Assembly: GCA_951640165.1 (NCBI GenBank)
Contig: OX621255.1
Location: 3,472,001 to 3,536,000, forward strand
Direction of reading: 5' to 3'
DNA length: 64,000 nucleotides
Source of the DNA: Pseudoips prasinana
Lineage: Eukaryota; Arthropoda; Insecta; Lepidoptera; Nolidae
The notes under the pieces were generated by a model. That model saw only the letters and a program-made list of their open reading frames with translations, was not told the origin of the DNA and searched no databases. Below, one piece after another: positions 1 through 10,584 of the stretch (positions are counted from its first letter, which is position 1; each line of letters starts with the position of its first letter). Made by a program: the position numbers and the translations under genes.

Positions 1-1581
1 ATTCGGAGATATAAAAAACACGTGGATCGATATTCCCAAAACCACAAATTCCAAAAGGACCAGAGATGGGTATATAAATTGTGGGAGCAGACTGAACAAC
101 GGACTAACGGCGATGGGCCCCGGCCAGATAGTGACGCATTGAACCTGGTGACTATCGCCCTGTTGCCGTATTGTGTACGCCAGCCAAGGTGTTCGAGATG
201 GCAATACATAGTTGCCTTTATACGCAGGTAGGTGTCCAGCTGTCAGACGCGCAGCATGGGTTTCGGCCTGGGCGTGGGACAGCTGGGAACCTGCTCCACT
301 TGATGACCAAGGTAGTGCCGGCAGTGGATGCTGGAGGCCAAGTCGATGTGGCCTATTTGGACTTTAGAAAGGCATTTGATACGGTGGATAACGACATCCT
401 GCTGCTTAAACTAGCCAACGCGGGATGTACCCCACATACGCTCCAATTTTTCGCCAACTACTTAAGGGACAGGTGTCAGTATGTAGACTGTAATGGATAC
501 CATTCGGATGTATATCTTACTAGGTCCGGTATCAGTCAAGGCAGTAACCTGGGTCCCCTTTTGTTTATTTTAACAATAAATGATCTTCCCGATGTGGTGA
601 ATAACTCCACAGTTTTGCTTTTTGCTGATGACCTAAAATTGGTCCATGAGGTTTCACATAGCGGGGATTGTGAATTGCTACAAAGTGACATCGACAAAGT
701 TCTCGATTGGAGCTTTAAAAATAAACTCTATTTTAACGTGGCAAAATGTTCATTGGTAACTTTCAGTCGAGCGCGCACGCCTCACCGCTGTCAGTATCAT
801 ATAAACGGGGAACCCTTGCAGCGCGTCACTGAAGTCAAGGACCTAGCGATTCGTTTTACTGCTGATGTTCACTTTAGGACTCATATCATTGCTGTATGTA
901 AAAAAGCGTTTCGAGGTCTAGGGGTGGTATTGCGAGAGGCTGGCCAGTTTACAAACATTAAAGCATTGAAAGCGCTGTTTGAAGCGCTTGTACGATCACA
1001 CTTGGAAAGCAACGCGTTGGTTTGGTCTCCGCATGAAGCTAAATACATATCAATGTTAGAAAAAATACAGAATAAATTTGTCAGATTTTTATATTTTAAG
1101 TTATATGGTGTTTATCCGGGCTATCCTCTATTATATCCCACTTTATTTATTCTGGGCATGGCAGGTTACTGCAAATTGGAAGTGAGGAGGGACGTTACAT
1201 TAGCCATTTATTTATTCAAAGTGATGCGTGGAATAGTGCATAATCCAGCCATCTTGCACGAAATAAGAATCTGTGTCCCGGATAACTACAGGGAACGGCG
1301 GAGACGGCCGCCGCTGCTGGACGTGCCGTGCGCGCGGACCAACTTGCTGCAGCGCGCGCCGCTAACGCGGGCACTGCGCGCACTTAACGCGGTAGGGGAT
1401 ACGGTTGACATGTTTACGTGTTCGCTGAGTGGGTTCACGATGGCAATGAATGTTTTGTTTAGTTTTAAGTAATTAACTATAATTGTTTTTAATTAAGAAT
1501 CTGTATTATGTGTCTACTCCACCGAATTGGTTTTGACTGTAATGATGGTGTAGTTCTGTGTGTAAATAAATAAATAAATAA
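1..1581 (+). mobile_element. 5'-truncated CR1/Jockey-group LINE with (TAAA)n tail
   Basis: Non-LTR retrotransposon entering from the left window edge. It contains the reverse transcriptase remnant at 171-1472, a short 3' UTR, and a tail of repeated TAAA units at about 1562-1581. The simple-repeat tail marks the 3' end. The next element (R4/Dong type) starts directly at this tail, so the LINE was there first. Clade assignment within the CR1/Jockey group is uncertain because the 5' part is missing. Confidence 0.75.
171..1472 (+). pseudogene. LINE reverse transcriptase, partial, frameshifted at its 5' side
   Basis: Open for 433 codons from a TTG that is only the frame boundary, not a real start. 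The reverse transcriptase motifs are in order: AYLDFRKAFD at residues 61-70 (first catalytic Asp D64), SQGSNLGP, and FADDLKL at 151-157 (catalytic D153, D154). The last third matches the usual thumb and connection region of CR1/Jockey-group enzymes. Upstream the reading continues in another frame (22-231), so one frameshift lies near 165. The endonuclease half is outside the window or lost. It would copy LINE RNA at nicked chromosomal DNA. Probably inactive. Confidence 0.8.
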
Positions 1582-3237
1582 ATGATATCTTTCTGGCGTA
1601 ATATCTGGTCGGTACCCATCGCTCACTCCGAGGGCGATTGGATGGGGGTCGTTAAACGTGTGTGTGAGCCTATTGAAGAAATGAATAGTACTTCTATCAC
1701 ACCCGACGACGTCGCTAGTGCAGTCTACCGTTTGTCTAACTGGAAATCTCCAGGGCCAGATGGACTGCACAATTTTTGGTTAAAATGGCTACGTAGCTCG
1801 CACGAATATTTGGCTATCAAATTCCAGTCGGCTTTAGAGTCAGGTTCGCTCCCACAATTTATGACCACAGGTGTAACCCACTTGATCCATAAGTCAGGTA
1901 GTACCGCGGAACCCAAGAACTATAGACCAATTACATGTCTTCCAACCATGTACAAAATTTTAACATCAATATTAAAAACCAAAATCTGCAATCACATTGA
2001 CAGAAATGCAATTTTATCTACAGCTCAAAATGGATGTAGGAATGGGTCCCGCGGTACTAAGGAATTGCTTCTTATTGACACGGCCATTTGCCAGCAGGCA
2101 CGCCGAAACCGAAAAGATCTGTTGACATGCTGGATAGATTACAAGAAGGCCTATGACTCCGTGCCCCATACTTGGCTTATGAGAGTGCTAGAATTGTATA
2201 AAATAAATACAATTTTACGTACCTTCCTGAGGACATGTATGGAGCAGTGGAGTACAGTCCTTCTTTATCCAGGATCTCGCCAGACCTTGGGGAACGGTGA
2301 GCCTATAAGGATAGAACGGGGAATCTTTCAGGGCGACAGTTTGAGCCCATTGTGGTTTTGCCTGGCTCTGAACCCTCTGAGCACACTACTAGAGGATTCT
2401 GGGTTAGGTTATCGACTGCGGAGAGGAGGACAAGTAATATCACACCTCCTTTACATAGATGACTTAAAGTTATTTGCCTCTAGCAATCTTCACTTGTCAG
2501 CGTTACTGAAGCTCACAGAAAACTTCAGTAACTCTATCAGAATGGAGTTTGGTATTGACAAATGTGCAGTCATGCATGCAAAACGAGGGAAGATAGTGGA
2601 ATCTCAGAGCACCCAACTCTCAGCTTCCATTAACTTAGTAACCCTCTCTGCAACCGAAACCTACAAGTACTTGGGTATGTCACAGGCATTAGGCATCAAA
2701 GAGGCTGACATGAAGGAGTCATTGCGGGGGCGCTTCTTGGGCCGCTTGACAAAAGTGCTGAAAAGCCTATTGTCCGGAGGGAACAAGGTGCGTGCTTACA
2801 GTGGCTGGGTCATGCCAGTCTTGTTGTACTCCTTTGGAATACTCAAGTGGACTCAAACTGAGCTAGACGCCCTGGACCGAACAGTCCGAACGCGGCTGAC
2901 ATCACATCGGATGCATCACCCCCGCTCTTCTGTGATGAGATTGTACATCCCACGGAAATGTGGTGGTCGTGGCTTTTTAAATGCTAAAACTCTGCATAAC
3001 CGTGAGCTGTATAATCTTAGAAACTATTTCCTACATAATAGTGTGGGTATGCATGCGGACGTGATCGCCGTGGACAATGGATTCACCGCTCTATCCTTAG
3101 CCAAAACTAACTGGCGTCAACCTACGGTACTTAGCACCAGTGACCGCAAGGAGGTATGGCAGAGCAAGGAACTTCATGGCCCTGCACGGGCCAGATGTAG
3201 ATTTAACAGCATCAGTAGCCTGGCTACGGTTCGGTGA
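1582..3237 (+). pseudogene. R4/Dong-type reverse transcriptase (front part of a split ORF)
   Basis: 551 codons. The ATG at 1582 lies at the insertion junction and is not the native start. Visible blocks are the PGPDGLHNFW motif near residues 57-66, NYRPITCLPT, the CWIDYKKAYDSVPH block holding the first catalytic Asp, FQGDSLSPLW, and YIDDLKLFA with the catalytic pair D293/D294. The C-terminal side (KCGGRGFLNAKTLHNRELYN) is typical of the R4 branch. The frame is lost near 3175-3190, where an LHG triplet can be read in both frames, so a single small indel separates it from the endonuclease part. Otherwise free of stops, suggesting a fairly young copy. Confidence 0.82.
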
Positions 3238-3922
3238 CCTTTTTGCGGAAACCGAGGGTTTTGTCTGTGCAATTACTGACGAAGTAGTAATGACGAATAA
3301 CTACCGGAGATTTATACTGAGGGATGGTACTGTTGACATTTGTCGGGCATGTCACCGCCCTGGGGAATCCCTCAGACATATAATTTCTGGTTGCTCCCGT
3401 CTTGCTAATGGTGAGTATTTGCACAGGCACAATCAAGTAGCCAGGATAATCGATCAGCAACTTGCTCTGCGGTACAACCTTGTGACGTCGGAGGTGCCGT
3501 ACTACAGATACGTTCCAGAGACAATACTGGAGAATGGCCGTGTCACATTGTACTGGGACAGATCCATCATCACAGATAGGACTATTATTGCCAATAAGCC
3601 TGATATTGTGATGGTGGATCGCCAAGAGCGCCGGGCAGTGATCGTCGATGTTGCTGTCCCACATGATGACAACCTTGTGAAAGCTGAAAAAGACAAGGAA
3701 ATTAAATACCTTGACCTAGCACGCGAGGTTGTTGACATGTGGGACGTCGACTCGGCGATCATTGTACCGATTGTCGTTTCTGCCCATGGTTTGATTGCCA
3801 AGAGCCTCGACCGTCACCTTAAGAGGCTCGCGTTAGGCAGTTGGGTCAAGGGTCAGGTTCAGAAGGCAGTTATTTTAGAGACGGCGCGTATTGTGAGGAG
3901 GTTCCTCTCTCTGGAGCCTTGA
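3140..3922 (+). pseudogene. R4/Dong-type restriction-like endonuclease (back part of a split ORF)
   Basis: Continuation of the preceding ORF in the +1 frame; native sequence resumes near ALHGPDVDLTAS. It contains a zinc knuckle C68-x2-C71-x8-H80-x4-C85 and the endonuclease signature K153-P154-D155 followed by D170 in IVDVAVP, spaced as in the K/R-PD-x(12-14)-D/E motif of R2/R4 enzymes. The family nicks the target site and primes reverse transcription. The C-terminus ends RRFLSLEP before TGA. Both domains look intact apart from the frameshift. Confidence 0.82.
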
Positions 3923-4062
3923 CCATCGGTAGCATGGACCCTGCTCCCGTTGCCGATTGGATGTCTATTTTTTATATTTATAAATATATATTTTTTTGTA
4001 ACAATATATTTGTAAATGTATAAAATAAGAATGAAATGGAATAAAAGACATAATAATAATAA

Positions 4063-4568
4063 GGTATATTAATTCTCTCAACACAAATTAACAACATAGT
4101 TTAAAACATTCTTGTATAAAATAGAACTTTGTGAGAGACTGGTGCCTGATTTAGGTTATAAATACCTGTATTACAATGTTTCTTAATATAATTATAATGT
4201 TTCTTCTGTCTAGTGTTATTTTCGATTGTCTAAATTCTAAATTGAACAGTAACTTGTGTAAATGCTATAATGTGACGTCGACAAAGTTAGATTGGCATCG
4301 ACTGAACTCTTGATAATGTGTCGTAAAAATGGTACGACTAAGCGCTACAACTTACGATCTGTGTATAACAATTGCTTTTAATAAAAGTTTCTGTGACGAG
4401 AGAATTAAATGTTTTATGATTATTAAATTTAAAATAATGAGTTATGGCGAGCGTTTTCGTGATATATTCATAGTTTTCTCGCTATAGCATTAATTGGTCT
4501 CCTCGTGAGAAGATAAACTCTTAATTTCTATATTTTCTGGACAAACTCTGATATAACATAAGAAGCAA
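4063..4568. other. AT-rich stretch without recognised feature
   Basis: No ORF of note, no tRNA-like box and no inverted repeat that I can see. The same holds for 5200-5535 and 5730-6018. Confidence 0.5.
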
Positions 4569-4632
4569 TTGGCCCGACCCGGGATTTGAACCCAGGACCT
4601 CGTTCTCTCGAGCACGCTATCGCTAGACCAAC
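4569..4632 (-). repeat. SINE-3 tRNA-like head fragment
   Basis: The reverse strand carries GTTGGTCTAGCGATAGCG and GGGTTCAAATCCCGG, the A- and B-box-like segments of the SINE-3 head. Only the head survives; the body seen at 40994-41370 is absent. Confidence 0.6.
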
Positions 4633-4783
4633 AGCAAACATATATTAAGAAGAATAACGAACAGGTGATGTAATTTTAATGGAGATCCACAATTTTTTTT
4701 GTAATTTACTTACTGGTTTTGTTTCATTATGTCAGCTTCATAGGTACATAGCGCCCCTTAAGTAATGTCCACTATTTATGTTC

Positions 4784-4853
4784 ATCATCATCATCATATT
4801 AGCTGAAAGACCCCACTGCTGGACAAAGGCCTCACCTAAAGATCTCGACAATT
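4784..4853 (-). repeat. RTE-3' fragment with (ATG)n tail
   Basis: CATCATCATCATATTAGCTG followed by CTGCTGGACAAAGGC: the reverse complement of an RTE-like LINE 3' end (QQWTLSAD-type codons then ATG repeats). 5'-truncated to about 70 bp. Confidence 0.65.
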
Positions 4854-4859
4854 GAATTT

Positions 4860-5041
4860 GACTGCACATGTGGCGCAGCGGCTACGACGGTCACCTCACC
4901 GCTTCGTGTCGCGGGTTCGAGACCCGTGCCGATCTATTTGTGTGGCCCATAAATAGTTGTGCATGTAAAGTCTGGATGTAATTTGTTTGCGTCTATTATT
5001 TGTAAAATACCCCGTAACACAGTGAACGGATTTAAAAAAAA
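4860..5041 (+). mobile_element. SINE-2 copy
   Basis: tRNA-derived head GTGGCGCAGCGGCTACG with B box GGGTTCGAGACCC, body with CCCATAAATAGTTG, and an A-rich end. The tail merges with the inverted repeat that begins at 5029. Confidence 0.75.
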
Positions 5042-5195
5042 TGGCGGTCTTGCTCTATCTTGTCCCTACAAGATGGACCAATGATCTTGTGAAGGTCGCT
5101 GGAAGTTGCTGGATGCGGATAGAGCAAGACCGCCATTTTTTTAAATCCCACGTTGTGTCTTCCGGTTCGTGGTCGCCACTCAAAGACTTTGAACC
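5029..5195. repeat. Rearranged RTE-3' fragment with 30-bp inverted repeat
   Basis: 5029-5059 (GATTTAAAAAAAATGG, then CGGTCTTGCTCTATC) is the inverse of 5118-5147. Between them lies plus-strand RTE coding sequence (codons for TRWTNDLVKVAGSCWMR). Right after the hairpin, 5148-5195 carries the segment that should precede it, in minus orientation (TTCCGGTTCGTGGTCGCCAC). A template-switch or inversion during insertion would explain the order. Confidence 0.6.
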
Positions 5196-5535
5196 TATTT
5201 ACGCTACACCTTATATAATAACATAAACATCAGAAGAGACTGTTCAATAAATCACCGAAGAACTTTATTTTCTTCAAAGAAATTGTTAATTAATCTAATA
5301 CCAAGTTACCGATCAGAGCGAAATGTAGCAAAATAATAATTAATTGACCGTTTAACGATTTCCCCTAAGATCAAGTTTGTCGTCAAATTACTTCGCTTCC
5401 GAATTAATTATGAGAGTCGATTTTTCGATCAGAGCACCAAACATGAAGTATTTTATAGATATGCCAGATAATTGTAGGTAAAAACGTGCAAATTTACACG
5501 AAAATACGCACAAAAATATTACAGCAGCATATTTT

Positions 5536-5729
5536 GACTGCACGTGTGACGCAGCGGCTAAGACAGTCGTCTCGCCGCTTCGTGACGTGGGTTCGAGTCC
5601 CTCGCCGGACAACTATTTGTGTGACCCATAAATAGTTGTTCTGAATCTGGGTCCGTCTATTATGTTTGCAAAGTACCCTGCGACACAGGGATTAGATTCC
5701 CTGGTGCAGGCGTTGTATTTAAAAAAAAT
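5536..5729 (+). mobile_element. SINE-2 copy, near full length
   Basis: Head GACTGCACGTGTGACGCAGC, B box GGGTTCGAGTCCC, body TGTGACCCATAAATAGTTG, 3' GACACAGGGATTAGATTCCC and an A8 tail. Used here as the reference copy for SINE-2. Confidence 0.78.
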
Positions 5730-6018
5730 ATTGTTCTTTTGCTTCGTTTATTAAATTGCTATTAAAGTAGCTACTCATTATTTTTTAATCTAAATTAACC
5801 ACCTAGGTATAAGGCAGTCAATACCTATAAAAAGTTCTGACTCGCTCACTCTCTCATGAAGCTCCAGCTCTCATGAAACTCAGATAAAACATCTGCACGA
5901 GGGTTTCTTTTTTGAAGTGTTGAATAATATTTGGAATTCCAGCAGAAAGGAAATAAAGAGTCACTCAAAGATGCGGGCCGGAACTAGTTATAAATAGAAT
6001 ATAATATATTTATAATAT

Positions 6019-6284
6019 AATATCTGGGGACAATGTCACACAGATCATCCTAGCCCAAACTAAGCAGAGCTTGTACTATGGGTACCAGGCGATGATATAC
6101 ATACTTATATAGATAGATAAATACTTAAATACACAGTAAACATCCATGACTCAGAAGCAAATATTTGTGTGATGAGCACAAATATTCGTGCTCATCACAC
6201 AAATATTTGCACTTACCAGGATTCGAACCCAGGACCACCAGCTTCGTAGGCAGGAACACTACCAACTAGGCTATGGTGACCGTC
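6019..6284 (-). mobile_element. SINE-1 copy with internal inverted duplication
   Basis: Reverse strand reads GACGGTCACC then the A box and GGATTCGAATCC-type B box (here GGATTCGAACCC on the plus strand), and ends near ATTGTCCCCAGATA. At 6157-6210 a 23-bp segment occurs as two perfect inverted arms around an 8-bp loop; other SINE-1 copies carry it once. Confidence 0.75.
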
Positions 6285-6911
6285 GAAATATAAAATGAAT
6301 AATTGCGACCTTTATTACAATCTAAAGCTATTCGAATTTTATGTCAATAAGCATAGAGAATAAACGTGTGTATTAAAATTACTTTTTTAATTTTTGTAAC
6401 AGTATGATATGTATTATATTTTTATCTTAAAATTTGCTACTCTGCACTTAAATACTCTTTGCACATCTCAGCTTAATTTTATTTGACGTTTTGACAGCTC
6501 CGTTCATCCGTCAGATAGAGATGGATGTATTGGTAAACACTTATGTTAGACAAGGACGGCTATAACTTCGATCGGGATTAAGTTATCAGCAGGTGTGTTA
6601 AGTTATTTACGACGTAATAGCTGTCAAAGCCGAAATTGTGAATCTTTTGGGTTTCGCAATGCTTTGTCGTATAGCACTGTAATTGTCTGTTTTAAAGATT
6701 CGATTCTCTTAGCTTACAGTTTTAGAGTTACTTATTCTTCTAAATTATAAAATGAAACTTTTCGTCCATCTTTCGCATGTCGCAATATGGCGGCGCCAAG
6801 TGCTCAATTTACATTCTCACTCATTTGTGCACGTGCTCCACGGTCTTTGTGGTTTGATCAGTATATGGATTTACATCTTGTTGTTCACTTATTCGTGATG
6901 GAAACCGATTT
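6285..6911. other. No recognised gene; weak inverted motif
   Basis: TTTTGACAGCT near 6489 and AGCTGTCAAA near 6618 are inverse to each other and could be remains of a small inverted-repeat element. Otherwise nothing supportable. Confidence 0.3.
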
Positions 6912-7165
6912 GACGGTCACCGTAGCCTAGTTGGTAGTGCTCCTGCCTACGAAGCTGGTGGTCCTGGGTTCGAATCCCGGTAAGTGCAAATATTTGTGTG
7001 ATGAGCACGAATATTTGTTTCTGAGTCATGGATGTTTTCTATGTATTTAAGTATTTATTTATCTATATAAGTATGTATATCGTCGCCTGGTACCCATAGT
7101 ACAAGCTTTGCTTAGTTTGGGGCTAGGATGATCTGTGTGACATTGTCCCTAGATATCATATTATA
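6912..7165 (+). mobile_element. SINE-1 copy
   Basis: Intact tRNA-like head (GTAGCCTAGTTGGTAGTG, GGTTCGAATCCCGG), middle GATGAGCACGAATATTTG, and 3' end GGGGCTAGGATGATCTGTG followed by an AT-rich tail. Good reference copy. Confidence 0.8.
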
Positions 7166-7251
7166 TTATATATACACGCTAGTAAATAATATAAACCACA
7201 CAACGAGGAATAACAAAGAATAATGCGAAAATAACCGACAGTGCACATAGC

Positions 7252-7475
7252 TCGTAGAACCCATGGCTGATGGGGTAGAAAGGTTCTCGAGAGGCGACCA
7301 CTAACCGGAAAACGCAGCGTTGGCAGGCTTCCTTACAAGGTGGTTCGACGATCTTGCAAGGGATCGCGGGAAGTCGCTGTATGCGGGCAGCACAGGACCG
7401 GCTTTTGTGGAGATCCTTGGGGTAGGCCTTTGTACAGCAGTGGACGTCTTCTGGTTGATATAATAATAAATAATA
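7252..7475 (+). pseudogene. RTE-like LINE 3' end (RT C-terminus remnant)
   Basis: Reads in broken frames through the usual C-terminal blocks (GRKVLERRPLTGKRSVGR, then a WMR...QDR..WR...GEAFVQQW-like stretch) and ends in an AATAATAAT-rich tail. Frameshifted and 5'-truncated. Confidence 0.65.
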
Positions 7476-8215
7476 ATAAAATACTTTATTTCTCTCTACA
7501 AAGTTTATACAATGTACTTCTAGTTAGGAACAATTACTCATATGATGATGACGACATGATGATCCGGCAATGAAATAATTTTACGCTGTAAGAAACAAAA
7601 TTTTACTTGCATCGTGTTTTCATTATCTATTTGAACGCACGACAATGGATATTTATTATTTTTGAATCTGAAGCTTTGACCTTGAATATGAAGACGTCAG
7701 TCACAGTGATGTTAAACCTACGTTCTTATGGAGGTGAATAAGAAAAGGGGTGTTTGAGTAGAGGTTCGAACCCCGTAGAACACCCTGAGGACCCCCACCC
7801 TTGTGCAGTTTAATTTGCTACATAGCTTGAGCTCCCGCTTATCTCCTAGGCTTATTACAAGCGTGTGGTAAAATTTTTTCCGTCTAGCACTCTTTCACAA
7901 CGCGCGATAAGGAACTTCGTTCCACAATCATCGGTGCAATTTTTTTTTATAAATTTAAAATTTTGTATGATTTGATGATCCCTCATAACTCATTATAACA
8001 GCTGTAAGAAGTACACTTCTGGACAACAGCTTCGACAAATAATCATATTGGGGGATATGCCATAAAGTATGATGGTCATAGTATACAGTTACCTTTCCAG
8101 GGCGTCTCCCCGAACCACGAGGGTGAATTATTTCACCACTACGCCACACGGGTACTCAAAAGCAAACTAGCGAAATAAACTTTTTACCTTAATTTCGTGT
8201 TTTGATTGTCATTGG
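7476..8215. other. Mixed repeat debris
   Basis: 7476-7520 resembles the minus-strand 3' end of a LINE (AATAATAATAAAATACTTTA). 7885-7925 holds CAACGCGCGATAAGGAACTT, which recurs inverted at 29578-29612. 8035-8150 shows tRNA-like boxes on the reverse strand. No gene. Confidence 0.4.
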
Positions 8216-8525
8216 ATTCACACAAGGTCCGTCATAATAATAATACCTTAATATAGACAGAACCATTGACAATATGTAGTAAAAATATGAGACTTAAACT
8301 ATGTAATTAAACTTAAACATAATCCCTTGACAATAACTTGATACGAGCTAGCTAAATATCATTGCTATTATGAAATAAATTTTATAAATGTTTTCATACA
8401 ATCAATACAATGTGTACCTAAATATCTATGTTACTAGAAATAATAATGTATACAACTGTATTACTAAAAACATGTTCTGACTATTTACAAGCGCTTTTTT
8501 AAAGTCTACCGTTTTTATTTTATTT
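8216..8525 (+). repeat. UTR-1 LINE 3' UTR copy
   Basis: About 300 bp shared with 11520-11822 (inverted), 41381-41615 and 54209-54530; contains CTTGACAATAACTTGATACG and ACAAGCGCTTTTTTAAAGTC near its end. It lacks the GTGAATAAAAACC end and passes into T-rich sequence. Non-coding tail of a LINE whose coding part is not in the window. Confidence 0.6.
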
Positions 8526-8629
8526 TTTTATTGATTTCTGAAAATGAACGATTCGTTACGCGAATCGACGTAAGCTGTTTGGTTTCCGGCTCAGAAAAAT
8601 AGCAAGTCCCTAAGACCCCATACCATCCT

Positions 8630-8813
8630 GTGCCTCTAGCACGAGTTCATGCAGTTTACTTACTCGATCACACGTACAGTTTCGTCCCATACATTGAGCA
8701 CCAGAGTTTTAGTTCTTAATAGTTTCCGCGAGGGGCGCTGGTGCTCAATGTATGGGAGGAAACTGTACGTGTGATCGAGTAAGTAAACTGCAGGAACTCG
8801 TGCTAGAGGCACT
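8630..8813. repeat. Palindromic MITE with about 75-bp arms
   Basis: GTGCCTCTAGCACGAGTTC at 8630 is answered by GAACTCGTGCTAGAGGCAC ending at 8813. Arms match over about 75 bp with few differences, around a short centre near 8715. No coding capacity; a non-autonomous foldback or MITE. Confidence 0.75.
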
Positions 8814-8818
8814 GTAGT

Positions 8819-8985
8819 CGGTAACAAGGTAGTCGGGCAGCAGCGAAAGCTGCGTACTAGCTACCACCTAACTGCCTGCTAACTACGGTGACCACGGCAA
8901 ACACCTCCAAATGGCAACATTATAGAAACCTTTGAGGGAGGCCTATGTCCAGCAGTGAACGAAATCAGGCTGATAATGAATGGAC
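8819..8985 (+). repeat. RTE-type LINE 3' end, diverged
   Basis: Ends GAGGGAGGCCTATGTCCAGC, AGTGAACGAAATCAGGCTGA, TAATGAATGG: the usual order of RTE-3' tails. A related minus-strand copy is at 27352-27570. Confidence 0.5.
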
Positions 8986-9759
8986 GTAACGAAAATTGTC
9001 GTCAATGAAACGGGCCTTGTATTATCCTATTAGTACATCCTTACATTCATAACCAAATGACATATCCACCAGCCCAATAACATCCTATTTAGACCATCCA
9101 TTTCAATTTTATTGTCCTAGCAATCAACACCATCATTATATAAGTCATTGTCCATTGTTTAAACATTCAACCGTAGAGTACATACTTATGGAGGTCGCAT
9201 TATTCTTAACAGCTCAACCTACGTAACATGTACATATTCACATTATTTTTTAAGTACCTACTAGTAGCCTAAGATACTTGTGACATATTTTATAAAATCG
9301 TTGCACACCCTCTTCCGTTCCCCGATAGGCTATGGCGATCTTACTGACACCTAGAATGACTCCATACTGTATGGCTTTATGGCAGACTGTATGCCATCAA
9401 AACCATTATAGAAGATTTTTTACAATGTTTTCTAACACCGCCTGAAGTACGACATAACTTATTTCTAATTCGCACATGAATAAAAAAAGTCGGAGTATTA
9501 GAATTCAAATAAACAAGAATTAAGATTTAATGTTTAAAGCGAGGTATGGTCATAGTACCTTAGTGATAAACGTGTAGTGCCAAATTCTTGCCCGAATTTT
9601 TGTTTTGTACTCTGCTTCTTAGGTAATTCTTATAAATATTGTTCGTTAAATTCTAATATGTCGACGAATAATTATTGTTATTTAAATCATTAGATTCTAA
9701 TATGACTTGTATTATTTTTCTTAAAACAATTACTGTATCTAGATGGCCAAGGAGGTTAA
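8986..9759. other. No recognised feature
   Basis: AT-rich, stop-filled in all frames, with no repeat shared with the rest of the window that I could see. Confidence 0.5.
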
Positions 9760-9985
9760 CAAACGTAGAAGGTGAACCGAGGGATTATCTACCAGAAAAC
9801 GGGCAGCAGCGTCTCTCTGTGTACTATTACGATGATCGTCATTGCGATCGCCAATCCGTCTGGTAAGTGTGGCGATTATGGAATTTCCCTCCAAATGATG
9901 GCCACAACTCCATTGTGGAAATCTTTTGGAGTGGCCTTTTGTCAAGAAGTGGAACGTCATTCGGCTGACATGATGATGATTGAGA
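9760..9985 (+). repeat. Tail-2 copy
   Basis: TACCAGAAAACGGGCAGCAG, GCGATCGCCAATCCGTCTGG, GTGGCGATTATGGAATTTCC and an ATGATGATG end. The shared (ATG)n tail suggests mobilisation by the RTE machinery; this is inference. Two short ORFs over it (9675-9866, 9772-9996) are not genes. Confidence 0.6.
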
Positions 9986-10486
9986 CTTCGATTTAGGGTC
10001 TTATTAGCTAGAAGATTTTAGGTGCATTTCCTCTGTAGCTATCTACTCTGAGAATTCCACAGATGTGACTAACTAAAAAACAACCAATTAGTATTAATAC
10101 TATCCGTGCGATGATCGCCGCTTCTAATTGACTACATACATGATCCCATATTCATACGAATGACTTCGGTCATCAATATCTGTCGAATGACAAAACATCT
10201 TAACATACAAACTAACCGCACACAAAAGTCAACTTTATTCACTAATCACAAAGTAAAATTTCAAATGTGGGATTAACATGTGTTAAGGTAATGATAGACG
10301 GTACTCATGTAGTCTTAATTATTAAATACGTTTGACATCCGTTCACGCAATATAGTGTCAATGACATTATTAGTATAGTAACACCCTAAGTTTTGATATT
10401 TCGTCAGTTTTCTGTTTTTGTAATCACATTAATATGTTCAGTCATTTGAAAATAACGCTCAATTGATGGAACGATATTAACGACAT
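9986..10486. other. No recognised feature
   Basis: AT-rich non-coding sequence. Confidence 0.45.
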
Positions 10487-10584
10487 CCTAACTAATATTA
10501 TAAAGGCGAATGAGATCTTGTTTATCGCGCTTTTCTACCTTAACTACTTCATCGATCGTCATGAAATTTTGTATCAGTGGTACA
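10487..10584 (+). mobile_element. Helitron-like 5' part, interrupted
   Basis: Starts TCCTAACTAATATTATAAAG and continues with TTTACCTTAACTACTTC-like sequence shared with 12075-12215. The match resumes after the inserted MITE-2 at about 11088 (AAAAGGATATGGTATACC) and fades near 11165. The 3' end was not found. Confidence 0.5.

Larger units (their letters stand above)
1582..4062 (+). mobile_element. R4/Dong-clade non-LTR retrotransposon, 5'-truncated
   Basis: The reverse transcriptase is followed by a zinc-knuckle and a restriction-like endonuclease, the arrangement of R2/R4/Dong-type single-ORF LINEs. The 5' end is cut at the FWRNIW block just upstream of the RT domain and abuts the TAAA tail of the previous LINE. 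The 3' end runs through an AT-rich UTR to an ATAATAATAA tract at about 4049-4060. Dong is known to insert in TAA repeats, which fits both junctions. A second copy of the 3' end lies at 33391-33626. Confidence 0.75.

Noticed and set aside
1489..1916. Minus-strand ORFs near the LINE/Dong junction
   Set aside because: They overlap the recognisable plus-strand RT frame and the microsatellite.
6912..6995. tRNA gene with intact A and B boxes
   Set aside because: The head is followed by a fixed SINE body in six copies and the cloverleaf does not close with an acceptor stem; it is a SINE head.
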